Assembly (NCBI GenBank): GCA_015179125.1
Contig: WHVA01000055.1
Span: 62,001 to 126,000 of the forward strand
DNA from: Gautieria morchelliformis
Lineage: Eukaryota; Basidiomycota; Agaricomycetes; Gomphales; Gomphaceae
DNA: 64,000 nucleotides
Direction of reading: 5' to 3'
Positions 53,535-63,672 of the stretch are shown one piece after another. Positions within the stretch are counted from its first letter, which is position 1. Every line of letters begins with the position of its first letter. The position numbers and the translations under genes are program-made. Below the pieces are notes generated by a model. It made no database searches, was not told where the DNA came from, and saw nothing but the letters and a program-made list of their open reading frames with translations.

Positions 53535-53883
53535 AAAAACGATGCGAGGGCGAGAACTAAGTGCGAGTTAGAGCGAGCGCGGCTAGCTAGCAAAGAAGCA
53601 GAAAAAATACCTGTGCGATGTGGGAGCGCTGCGGGCGAGTGACGCACAGGGGCGACTCGCGGAGTCGCTGAGTAGGCTGGAGTGGTCCGTCCGCTGAGAC
53701 ACGCGTGACAGTCCAATGACGTGGACGCTGACGCGTCTAGCAGAACTCAAGACTACTCGCGTGAGGAAGTTCAGCGGAACTTCTGGAGAAAAAGAGCGCA
53801 ACAGCTACTTACCGTAAGTTAAAAGTACAGAGAGCGGAGAAGTAAGAAGAAGAAGAGGGGAGCAGCATGCAGCTGCGGGAGAG
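53535..53883 (-). repeat. Split direct repeat A1 (5' end of the element)
   Basis: 349 bp, the start of the element on the minus strand and the partner of A2. It may hold the promoter. Confidence 0.92.
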
Positions 53884-55690
53884 TATACTGGGGTCGTATA
53901 AAATGACCAGCAAAAAAAAAAGAGAAAAGAGAAACGAAAGAAAAAAACGCAGGGGGCGTACCTGATGTGGGATGTGGTGTGCATGTTGTCATGTCCGAGA
54001 TGACTGTGATGCTGTGCGGCGCTCATGCGTGGGCAAGTGAGAGCATGCATAATTAAAGTAACGATCCACCCACCCACTGGGATCGGTGCCGACGCGTGCG
54101 GTCGCCAGGCCGGGGTGTGCGGCTGAGCGGTGTGGACGCGCATATGCACATGCACACTCTGACAGAGCGAACCGAAAACGCTAAAGAAATGGATGGAAAA
54201 ACGTCGTGCAGTGTACAGGCACCGGCACCATGCGTCCACACGAGACTGTGTAAGGATACCTGCGCACGGCGCGCCACCCTGCATGCGTGCAGTTACCCAC
54301 CCCTGGGGACGACGGGCATGCATGCATCGGGCATCTCAAGGCAGCGCGTCTGGGGAACGCAGGTGCGCATGAGGCTGAGGTATGTCTGTGTGTGGGGTGG
54401 GGTGGGGATGGGGATGGGGAGCTTAAGGAGAGCAGGGCGCGTGCAGGTAGGTGTCTGGGACAGCTGCGGGCGAGTGGGACTGGAGTGGTGTGGTGGGGAG
54501 GATATCTGTCCATTGTGGGCACAGCATTGATCCTCTGGGGTGCAGGCTGATGGGATCATTGCATCCGACCGGCGCAAGCAGCAAGTACCCAGTTGTTGAG
54601 GTCCCAGGTTACAACGTGACAGGCCAACCTTGGCGCATGACGGTGAGCGTCCGTTCCGTCCGTGCAGACTGTAGACAGTTTTTTTTTTTAGCAGAGCGCA
54701 CACCGTCATTGTCAATGGCGCGTGCACTTACTGTACGGTGGAGTCAGGCACCCAATCGACGCGAGCGACTCGATGCCAATCAGATGGAATGACTCACAGC
54801 AGGCAAAGAGGCACAGAACGATAATAGCAGTTGATATTCATCGGCATATTTTTGGGCATTATGGCATGTGCATAAAGTTTTCAAAGTCAATTCAATGTTC
54901 GAACTTTGCAAATTACAACTCCTACCTTCTACCACCACCACCACCGCCAGCAACGAACAATTTTCAACGATGACCGCCATCTAATTTTTCAACTTTAACG
55001 GTCGATGGTTATATCATGGAGCGTGTAATCCAACGGATTAAGAGTGAGTCTCCTCTTCACGTTCTATTTAGGCCCACTCAATTACCTCAATTGCACATCT
55101 CTTCATCAATTATTATGCAAGCCTCAATCCCAACGGCGTTTTCCAGTGCTTCCCTCAAGTGAGTCACGTGTTCAGCTATTATTGTAATGCATATAGTCGA
55201 TGACACAGCAGGCCGCAGGCCTTTACCTCTTCCGGCTACCACGCGTGTCTCACAATCACCATGTCCTCCCCTCTGCACTCTCTTCGCCTCCCACAGCCAC
55301 CGAAAGCGTGACGACGCGAAAACGGCTCGTGGAATTCACCAAGATGTCCATACTGCACGATGAGGTTGAGCTTACATTTGCGTGCAGTTCGGGGTCGGGA
55401 GGACAAGTATGTATACTATTCTTTGGTGGTAGCTGCTGATGAATGATTGTTTATCTTAGATGCGCGTAGAACGTAAATAACGTGAATACGAAGGCCATTG
55501 TGTGGTGTGCCCTTGATCGGGCTTGGATACCACACTGAAGGCATGTTATAGCATGTGTACGTGGCGTCTTCACAGACTGCTTGTCACTTCGATGCTGCAC
55601 CGCCGTCAGGCACAGAACATTTCAGATTGCTTAGCTTTCAATCTATGTATTTTCAACTGTCTTTTCAGTAATAGAAGGCATTGTTTTATT
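53884..55690. other. Intergenic, GC-rich then AT-rich, no supported gene
   Basis: Open frames up to 172 codons occur on both strands in the GC-rich part (53.9-54.6 kb) without domain motifs or coding-like codon use. A possible terminal exon (LVEFTKMSILHDEVELTFAC, 55330-55400) has no visible partner exons. Confidence 0.35.
54394..54419 (+). other. G-quadruplex motif, five GGGG runs
   Basis: Five runs of four G's are separated by T, T, AT and AT. Short loops and long runs favour a stable quadruplex in single-stranded DNA or RNA. Confidence 0.85.
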
Positions 55691-56230
55691 GTGTTCTAAA
55701 ATACCATTTATAAGTAACTTCAGAGCTGAAAATCAGCGTTCTACATCGGCGAAACCGCACACAACTTACAAGGATCTTATACGGGCGTATAAGGTATGTA
55801 ATATGCATAATATATATAATGCTTATATATCACCTTATGAGGCCTCATACCCCACCTCTTGTTATTCCAAGGTCTCATATTCTCTTGGTAAGCGCCGATC
55901 AGGCTTACGGCACCTTGCACGCTCAGGTAACCATTACCTTAGTCTGGAAGGCTTACAACGCGTGGTGGGCGCCCCCAAGGCTTGCGACGCTCTATGTGGT
56001 CAGGTAACCATGTTCATGTCCTGTGAGGCTTACATTACATTGTGAACTCACGTTACCATTTCACTTTGGGTAGGTCTTACGGGACACGTAGACATCCATA
56101 TACAGGCAGCCACGTGTTGTCTTCATGGCGAGCCTTGCAGATCCTTGCACTCGGTTCCAGGAATGGTGCAGGAAGTATAATGGGATATAAGTATTTGAAC
56201 CAAACTGCAAATACATATATGGGGCTAGGT
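55691..56230. repeat. Repeat-like stretch with GGCTTAC / CAGGTAACCAT words
   Basis: GGCTTAC or AGGCTTAC occurs at least three times and CAGGTAACCAT twice within 55900-56040, after an AT-rich ATATATAAT tract. It looks like a degraded tandem repeat. The start and end are not sharp. Confidence 0.35.
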
Positions 56231-56232
56231 AA

Positions 56233-57774
56233 TTAATCTAATTCCTCAGCAAGTATTGCAGGCGGCCCTGCATGCTGACAGTTGGTAGCGTTTTGTAAAG
56301 CTGCACGCTTGGCCGCTTTCTGGGTCTTCAGGAGGGCCAGCGAGTCCATTGTCTTGTCGTTCGATCCCAGTTCGTCTTCGCCTGGGAATAGGCGACTATG
56401 GTTGGTGAGTGTCAGTGTCGATACCGGAGCTGACAATTTAAATACCTATTCCACCAATGCAGCAGATCCTGTACCTCCTCCTCAAAATCCGGATCTTCGA
56501 GGAACTTCACGAGGTGCCAGAAGAAATGTGTGTTATCAAACGGGCCGCCAACTTTTTGGTTCGTTTCTCCGGATGACAATGCAAACCGAGTCTGGGAAGG
56601 TTAGGTACGATTGATGGACACATGACCTGACCTTGTCCACTCACCTGCGTTGCCACATATGCCAGGGATCGGCAAGTCACTTGTTGCATCTCAGCAAGTC
56701 GCGCATTGCAATAGCGGCTATTGCGTGAGATGCCATCAGGTTTGTCCCAGCTGCTGGGGCCAGTATAGATCAACTTGTAAGCCTTGAATCTTGTTATTTT
56801 CAGTGCATGCACAATCAGGCTCAAACTCACACAAACGAGGAGTTCGCCTCGGAGTAGGCCTTCAGCAATGTCGGTTGGATTGTACCTGTCTTTGGGATAA
56901 AAGAAGCGTGGCCAGGACGTTGTGGATGCCAGGTTTGGTGCCGCGCGTAGTTTCTCCCGCACGCTGTACGTGTGTTGAGTTAGTTAGCTGTTGTAGGCAT
57001 GACAAGCTCACCTGTCATCACTCCAGTCTAATGTTGTGGGGCACAGTAACTCTCCCGTGAGGTCGTTGCGAAATCCACGGAGGGCCTTGTTCTTGCGGTC
57101 AAGTGAACACAATGCAGGGGACTCGGGAAATTGTAAGCGAATCATGTCGACAATGGCATATTTTAGACTGTTCGTGTCAGCTTGGCGGGCTGAGTTTTGC
57201 CCCTCCTTGAGCTATAAGCAATGAGTCCATTAATTTTGTCTCATGGCTCTGGTGGCATGCTTACTTCCTTGAACAGTTCCTTAAATTTCGCGACAGGGGC
57301 TTCTGAAACATACTCGCCCAGGGCTGGAATGTGTTTCGTTAGGAGGGTGTATGATTCCAAGACTCGCTGCTGCCTGAGATTGATTAAGGTGAGTAAGAGT
57401 CTCCGGAATAAGTTAAGGGAACTCTGACATATCCGAGAACGCGTCAGATGTTCCTGGCATGAGAGCCTTCAGGTACGTGTTGATAATTATCTTGGGGTCA
57501 GTGTATGCATCAACAACACGTGCACAGGTCCTTCCCCAATCACGCCATGGTGTAGCAGGGCTCTTCCTGTGAGATGAAGGTGAGGGTGCTGTCCAGGGAC
57601 TCAAGGGACCGACCGCTACCTTCTCTTGCGGCCATGTGGGCCGACTTCATCTTCATCGACAGGGGAGTGTACCCGTTTGCGGGCCGGGTCGGAGTCCTCA
57701 ACGGTAGGTGATGAATACCGTGAGGGTGGGTCTGACGAAGGGGGCAGAGAAGATCCTGAGGAGGGCATAGGCAT
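56233..57774 (-). CDS. DUF6698-family protein, intact eight-exon gene
   Basis: Exons 57774-57620, 57566-57429, 57373-57265, 57211-57012, 56963-56837, 56782-56645, 56591-56446 and 56395-56233 join in phase to 391 residues ending EELD. Introns are 51-63 bp with GT-AG ends. The N-terminus is Ser/Pro-rich with a basic KRVHSP and GRKRRK stretch, possibly a nuclear signal. The body has TCARVVDAYTDPKIIINTYL, VLESYTLLTKHIPALGEYVS, LRGFRNDLTGELLCPTTLDW, DIAEGLLRGELL, AYKLIYTGPSSWDK, NARLAEMQQVTCRSLAYVAT and FLEDPDFEEEVQDLLHWWN. This pattern is what I recall as DUF6698, a large Agaricomycete family of unknown function with many near-identical members. The tail is Lys/Ala-rich (KTQKAAKRAALQNA). No damage is seen. 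Confidence 0.8.
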
Positions 57775-58053
57775 GTGGAGGGGTAGTGTATGGATAGATA
57801 TGCGGGAGTGATAGGCCTGGTGCGTGCAAACAATAAACATGCAGATTTATATGTGAGCTCACGTGACTTTTCAACTTCACCCAGAAATAGAGGCATTTCG
57901 GGGACATTTAGCATGTGAGCCGAAAACCATTTTTCCGACCGGGCATTCATGTCCGATATTTACTACAGGGCTGGTGCGGTGTGACTATATTTGGTACGTG
58001 TTGTCACAGGGGCACTTGCTGTTAATTAACGCCAGACCGCTCGGTCCTTGAAG

Positions 58054-59082
58054 ATGCGGCACAGTGTTCACTCTGGCATATGCATCAGTTTCTTAGCTTT
58101 GCTCATTATGGCAGTCTGGCAATGTGAGTGTGGACACAAGACCACCACTGAGAAAGGACTCACTAGCCCCGCTGCTCGTAACAGGGTCGTTTTTGCCAAG
58201 CACCGTATATATCGCCACCATGTTCTTCGCATCAACTTTACCACTTATGATTTACGTCGCAGTCAAGACTCATGCAACCCAGGGACTGACCATTGTGACA
58301 TAATGGTGCAAGCGCAGGATGACCCCAACAGCACTCAGTACCATCCCTTTTGGTATGCTCGAGTCATCGGTATATTTCACACACAAGTAATGTATGAGCA
58401 AGAAAATGGCATGCTCACACCTCCTCAGCTGATGCACTTCCTCTGGGTCCGATGGTTTGGAAAAGACGTGACGTATCGTTCGGGCCCCCGTGCACGTCGA
58501 CTGGACCGCATAGGCTTTGTCACTGACTCAGACGACACAGAACCATTTGGGTTCCTCGATCCTGCTAACGTCATTCGAACAGTGCATCTTATCCCCGCCT
58601 TCGCACATGGGCAGACCAATGAACTGTTGCCAGGCCGTTCTATCGCACGTCGGGATCGCACAAGCACCGAGGATTGGCAGTACTTTTATGTTAATAGGTG
58701 GCTATCATACAAATTACATGCGGTCATACCGTCATTTGCTGATGAGGCCGGGTACAGGTGGGCAGATCGTGACATGCTCATGAGGTTCCTCGGAGGAGGC
58801 ATTGGGCATTCTGTACACTATGATACGGAGACCAGCGCTCATCGTCCCGAGGACGGCCGAGAGTCGGACGAAGGCTTCGATGACCTAGACAGCCACGCTG
58901 GGACCGTGGAGGGCACGGCGATTGTGCCTGACTGCGAAGGGGACGAGGAGGCAGAAGAAGTTGAGGAAGAGTCCGAAGCTGAATCCTCGCACAGCGAGGT
59001 CGAAGATGGAGAAGGAGATGAGGAAGACGAGGACGGAGATTGTGACGAGGGAGGTGATGGAGAAGGGTATGACTCCGCGTGA
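58054..59082 (+). CDS. C-terminal part of a dispersed Agaricomycete ORF (FLWVRW / DRDMLMRFLGGG family)
   Basis: The frame starts at ATG 58054, with a stop just upstream, and runs 343 residues. Blocks: IYRHHVLRINFTTYDLRRSQ, TDHCDIMVQAQDD, YHPFWYARVIGIFHTQVMYE, LMHFLWVRWFGKDVTY, RLDRIGFVTDSDDTEPFGFL, DPANVIRTVHLIPAFAHGQT, WQYFYVNRW and DRDMLMRFLGGGIGHSVHYD, then a long acidic tail of Glu/Asp. From memory this is the C-terminal domain of multi-copy hypothetical proteins in Agaricomycetes, usually part of much longer, transposon-linked ORFs. The N-terminal part is absent, so it is probably a truncated copy, though the frame is open. The biochemical role is unknown. Confidence 0.55.
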   Translation: MRHSVHSGICISFLALLIMAVWQCECGHKTTTEKGLTSPAARNRVVFAKHRIYRHHVLRINFTTYDLRRSQDSCNPGTDHCDIMVQAQDDPNSTQYHPFWYARVIGIFHTQVMYEQENGMLTPPQLMHFLWVRWFGKDVTYRSGPRARRLDRIGFVTDSDDTEPFGFLDPANVIRTVHLIPAFAHGQTNELLPGRSIARRDRTSTEDWQYFYVNRWLSYKLHAVIPSFADEAGYRWADRDMLMRFLGGGIGHSVHYDTETSAHRPEDGRESDEGFDDLDSHAGTVEGTAIVPDCEGDEEAEEVEEESEAESSHSEVEDGEGDEEDEDGDCDEGGDGEGYDSA

Positions 59083-59790
59083 GCCTCATCTTGCCATCAG
59101 GAATGAGCCGCGATGGTTACTTGTTCATGTAAGTGGGATAAAGACCAATGGCATACTTAAAAGGGTTCTACAATGCTTACCTTCCATTTGTGAGCCTGCG
59201 GAACAATTATAAGATACTACAATGAGCCTCAAGTCTTTCCTGAGGGGTGTATGGGTATGTACTACTTGCAACGCCTTGTACGGCCCTTGCAAGCGGGTAT
59301 GAGGCGCTGGCATGATTACGAAAACGGCAAGCGCTTACACGGTAGTATTATCGATGTGCGGTTTCGCCGATGTAGGACGCTGAAAGCGGACATTCTAGCT
59401 ACTAGATTTCGGTACCCAGCTTATCGAGGGGAAGTGTCAAAAATCCGCTCCCCGGTTACTGATTATCAGTAACTTGGGCACTGAAAATACTTATATTAAG
59501 TGCCCGAGTTACTGCAGTGCTAACCGTCTTCACCCCGCGGCCTTATATAGGAGTCACTTTGCCACCCAAACTCTAAAATACACGAAACATCCTTATTTCA
59601 TAGATTCGACCGTGTTACAAATATAGACGAGTGCCTGACCGTCCGATCAAGGGTATACTGTTTGTTCAGGCACGGGTCTCCCCGAGTCTCTTCAGAGACT
59701 GTCTCGCGCAGCGGACGCGATGTCCTCCTTTTTTCACTACTTATTTGTGTCCCTTTTTGACTCCGTGGCGCCAGTGCGTCTCACAACACT
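59083..59790. other. Intergenic with one hairpin
   Basis: The only structure seen is the inverted repeat at 59468-59513; otherwise there are only short random frames. Confidence 0.35.
59468..59513. repeat. Inverted repeat, 15-bp arms, AT-rich 16-bp loop
   Basis: AGTAACTTGGGCACT (59468-59482) pairs with AGTGCCCGAGTTACT (59499-59513), 14 of 15 positions, around an AT-rich loop. Confidence 0.85.
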
Positions 59791-62700
59791 ATGAAACGAG
59801 CAAAGTCAAGCAGCCCGTCAGCACCTGCTAGGAATCCTCTACACAAGTCCCCTCGGTGGATTCTATCTCTCCCCCACTGGCTGAACCCAAAGATGAAGAA
59901 GTTTTGAATGAAATGAAACAGAGGGGGTTGGACGCACTACCGGCCGTTCACATACCCAAACACATTCTACTTTTGGTTGTTGAGGTGAATGGAGGACATA
60001 TTAGCTGGAAAAATGCGTCGAATCTTCTCCAAGAAGACCCTCAACTCTTGAAACTGGTTGAAGAGGCGTGGAAGAAGCAAGCATTTTCTGTAATACGAGA
60101 CTATGGTGAGTGATTTATGGCACTCATAGTGGGAATGGGTTGAGGTTTGTCTATTGGATTGCCTATTAGAATCGCTTCAGCGATATATTCCCAAGGAGGG
60201 ATTGAGTGACACCACAGGGTATGCTTCTCCTCCGGCCTGGTTTGGGCGGCACTGAGTTGGTTGTAGGGCTGATAATCAAGCTGGAATCTTGGAGTCTTAC
60301 AAAGACTCACTGAAGGTATGAGGATGTCATCATTTTGTTATTGTATGTTAAAAGGAGCGACAGAACTTACGGTGGCGTACCAGACGCCTTTCTTGGGGGA
60401 TGCCCCCATATTTTTCTATAAAAGGCTGCTAAGTGCTGAAGCCAGCGTCAAGATGACGACGAGTACGCTATATGCGAAAGTGATGCCGGTGGTGCAAAGT
60501 TCGGGAACAGGAAAGTCCCGGATGCTGACAGAGGTGAGTGTAGGAGGTAATACTCATATTGGACTCGGAAGCTGATGGGGGTTTTGTGAGCTTGGAAAAA
60601 TGGTGTTTACTCTTCCAGTATGCCTTCGGGCTCCGTCGGATACGGGCTACCCCCTTTCGGACAAGGCCGTGTACGAGTATTTCACTGAACTGGGATACAA
60701 TGTGAACCACGATTTGGACATGAAAGCTCACATTTATCTGGCGTCGTTCATTGCTGCGGCAAATCAAGAAATGCTGAGAGTGCTGGAGACTGCTCAGGGG
60801 AAGAGCAAGCTGGATGCTAGAGGATTGCTCGATTATTGGCACGAGCGGATGGAGGGTGGGCGAGAACCTGGATTTCGAAGTAAATTCTTCGATGGGGTAG
60901 TTGGTAAAGCCAGAACGATGAATCAAGAAGTATATGATAGATATGCGGAGAAAATCGCGAGTGGATCATGCTTCTATCGTTGACGGGGAACTGATGGGAT
61001 TTGCAAAAGGACAGATCGAAGATTTTCAACATAAAGGAGGGAAATCTGGCAAGGGACGCGGGTGGGCAAATTATATTCAAACGGCGGAATTAAGAACGGA
61101 GGAAGAGAGAGAGGAGATCGGACATATTGCCCAGCGTCGGGCGCCCAAGGAGTTCGCAAGCTCGGTTTACCAGATTCACGCTTCAGAAGCGACGGAGGCG
61201 CTAACGGAATTTATTTCGAGGCAGAAACTGGGAGAGGGGAAAGGAGGGGTTTGTGTGATTTATTTCGACGAAGCGCATAGGCTAGGCAAGTCTTATTGGA
61301 TCCTGGTGAGACTGATAGGGGCGCAGGCGCAGCGACTGCCAATGTGGTATGTCTTCATGGGGACAAGAACAGGATTTCGATTGTTTAATCCGGCTCCGAC
61401 GGACAGTGAGTATCAATGACGAGTGTATAGGGTATATAACTGATAGGAAAGTAGCGGCCTCACTGCGGCTCAGAGAGCAGCTGGCGCACCTGTTGTTTCC
61501 GCACATTGGTATGGGGTTTGATCAGGGAATGGTTCACGGGCAGGGGGGAACGGAGAGAGTCACGATGGGGGAGCTTTGGGGACTTGAGCATATTTGCCGA
61601 TATGGACGACCATTGTGAGGCTGACTTGATTGATTTGGGGAGGAGATGACTGATGTGGGGATTAGATGGAGGGCGCAATACGAGAGCCGGAAGCAGTTGT
61701 CGATCTTGGAACGGTCAGAGATGAAGACGAAGCGGACAGAACAGTCAGAGGAGACGGAGCTGATGGATTCTCTGGTGTCCTCGGCAGGGCTGAAGCTGAC
61801 GGGTGGGGAAGGATTTGTCATGGAGGCAAATGACCATGTTTTGGCAGTGGTGTCTCAGCGTATCTGTCTTGATCCGGTGCTGAACAACGCAGAGGGGATC
61901 AACTTAGCGGATCGAGGGGTAGCGCACCACATGCGGATTCTGACGGGGTACTCAAGGACGGATCCGACATTTTATACGGCGTCGCCTTCGGAACCGATGC
62001 TGGCACTGGCGGCATTCAAGATCATGTATGACAAGGATGAACATGTGAAAGGGATTTTGACGACACTGGCTAAGCAGCTGTGTAGTGGTGGACTGATTGA
62101 AAAGGGCCTTGTAGGGGAACTTTGTTCTCGGATACTATTGGTGCTTGCGCGGGATGCGGTGGTGCGTGAGAAGAGGTGGAGCTGGCATGAGGCAGCTCGA
62201 CCGGTGGGATTGTTGGAGATGCTTGAACAACTACTCGGGCGTGATTGGGGTGGGAAGGATCAAGGAAGGTTTGAAGAAGAATTTGGTGATGCGTCGGTGA
62301 ACTTCACTCACTGGATTAAGACGCGTGGGGCTCTTCCAGTGAAACCTGATGTGTGAGTTGTGTCTTTGGACTTGATTTTGAGATGGGTTGATTGACTGAG
62401 TGACAGGAAGCTGCTGGCGAACTTGTGGGCGCGTGGGGCCGCGCTGCAGTGCAGTTTCAATCAGGTATCTATTGATCATCTGATCGTGTGTTACCATGGG
62501 AGGACGGGAAGCTCGGCCGTGTTTGAGCCAGCCCTGCTTAGCGGTGTGGTGGTGCAAGTGAAAAATCAGAAAGAGGGAGATGGGTCGATAGAGCGGGAGA
62601 TACGACCGATGGGGCTGCCGCCAGATGGGACGCCGCCTCGAGCTTACCTTTCATTGGTGCTAGAACTGGGAACGGACCGTGTGCACTCGTCGACGAAACG

Positions 62701-63114
62701 GGACTGAAGGTGACGTTGGGGACGGGGAGTGTTGAAGATTACAGGGTGCTGGCGGAGGAATTGAGGGAGAAGGAGCGGATGTTAGAGGAGATGGGTAAGG
62801 AAGAGCGGAAGTCGTTGGAGGGGAAGAAGAAAATGAAGCGACTACGGGAGGAGATAAAGGAGAAAGAGATGGCGAATGCGGGATTCAACCGATATACGAT
62901 CTCGATCCGGGGGACGTCTGAGTACGGACTGCTGAACAAGCTTCAAATTAAGCAAATATTCGAGCAGTTGCTGGGGCTGACGAGAGGAGAGAGAAAGGAA
63001 ATCGGGGATGAACTGGTCGAAGAGATGCAACCTCTTGAGCAATTTGAAGGTAGATATACGCATTGGATGAGGAGTTATGTGGGAGCGGAGAGCGACGGGA
63101 TGGATGTTGATTAG
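59791..63114 (+). pseudogene. NTPase-REase (Crinkler/CR-type) protein gene, apparently broken
   Basis: The gene is a multi-exon plus-strand gene. It starts near ATG 59791 with a basic KRAKSSSPSAPA stretch and has, in order: ALPAVHIPKHILLLVVEVNG (59.95 kb), a Walker A QSSGTGKSRML (about 60500), FTLPVCLRAPSDTGYPLSDK (60.6 kb), a Walker B GVCVIYFDEAHRL (61.25 kb), the helical region LAAFKIMYDKDEHVKGILTT, and a restriction-endonuclease-like core with SIDHLIVCYHG and GVVVQVKNQK (62.47-62.57 kb), then ISIRGTSEYGLL. A P-loop NTPase followed by a (Q/E)xK nuclease is the CR/Crinkler arrangement that Aravind and co-workers derived from selfish elements. These are large families in Agaricomycetes, thought to act on DNA or in conflict and effector roles. 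It carries about three breaks and is treated as a fossil of a toxin-like gene. Confidence 0.7.
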
Positions 63115-63184
63115 ATCAAGGGTTGGAGATTGGGTGTCGGTGTAGAGTATATAGGGTGTTTGAAAAGATGAAGTGTAAGTCATC

Positions 63185-63240
63185 ACTGGGAAGGGAACCC
63201 ACTGAAAACCCGTGGGGGGTTTCCGTTCTCAGTGGTTCGC
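63185..63240. repeat. Imperfect hairpin of the CAGTGGG/CCACTGAAAA repeat family
   Basis: CCACTGAAAACCC and the later GGGTTTCCGTTCTCAGTGG are imperfect inverted repeats around a G-rich centre. The same words occur at 43255-43300. Confidence 0.45.
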
Positions 63241-63424
63241 GCAGATGCACACTTAATATGTACATGTGCAAGTCATTGAAATGTCAGAGGTAAGGGAATG
63301 GAAAGTCCATGATATTTGCAAGTTAAAATTCAACCGAAGGGTGAGAGCAATCCAGGGAATGTCCATAATAGCCTCACTGAAATGGCGTGCCCTGACCGTT
63401 AAGCGGCGTCATCGATCGCCTTAG

Positions 63425-63475
63425 TAGTCCTCAAACACTGTCCGCGCAAAGTCTCCACTTCGCTCCACTATACCC
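63425..63475 (-). pseudogene. C-terminal remnant WGIVERSGDFARTVFEDY
   Basis: The minus frame ends WGIVERSGDFARTVFEDY and stop. It is the second occurrence of the ending seen at 43700-43820. It abuts the start of the next plus-strand frame, so only one of the two may be real. Confidence 0.3.
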
Positions 63476-63476
63476 C

Positions 63477-63672
63477 ATGGACGCACCCAACAACACACAG
63501 GATCGCATTGAGATTGATGAAGAAGGCCGGTTCATCTTCAAGAGCTTCAAGTATAAAACGACGGCTTTCGCGGCATCTCTACCACCGGGTTCGTTCATTT
63601 TTGCATGTCCGCACCATGCCAACAACATATGTGGTTTTGTGGTCAAGGCCAATCGTGCGAGACTCACGGAGG
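63477..63672 (+). CDS. Hypothetical small protein, first exon
   Basis: ATG 63477 opens RIEIDEEGRFIFKSFKYKTT and LPPGSFIFACPHHANNICGF, ending at a GTGAGA donor near 63672. The CPHH..C spacing could bind a metal. The gene would continue toward the window end, where I could not place a second exon. Family unknown. Confidence 0.35.

Larger units (their letters stand above)
48191..53883 (-). mobile_element. Ngaro-like tyrosine-recombinase (DIRS-order) retroelement with split direct repeats
   Basis: In minus-strand order: repeat A1 (53883-53535), Gag-like ORF, RT/RNase H, tyrosine recombinase, repeat B1 (48964-48871), repeat A2 (48813-48465), repeat B2 (48284-48191). A1/A2 are 349 bp each with about 8 differences (about 97.7% identical); B1/B2 are 94 bp and nearly identical. 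The order A1-ORFs-B1-A2-B2 is the split-direct-repeat layout of Ngaro-type elements, which integrate through a recombinase and leave no target duplication. A 485-bp solo LTR interrupts the RT. Apart from that insertion and perhaps two or three coding breaks the element looks whole and young. Confidence 0.9.

Noticed and set aside
52085-53716. 543-codon open frame on the minus strand across Gag and RT of the Ngaro-like element
   Set aside because: It is out of frame with the recognisable Gag and RT motifs, and its sequence is low in conserved features (Ser/Arg/Pro-rich). I judge it a shadow frame in GC-rich DNA.
53935-54730. Several 110-170 codon frames on both strands
   Set aside because: The region is GC-skewed with simple repeats; frames have no domain, start context or splice support.
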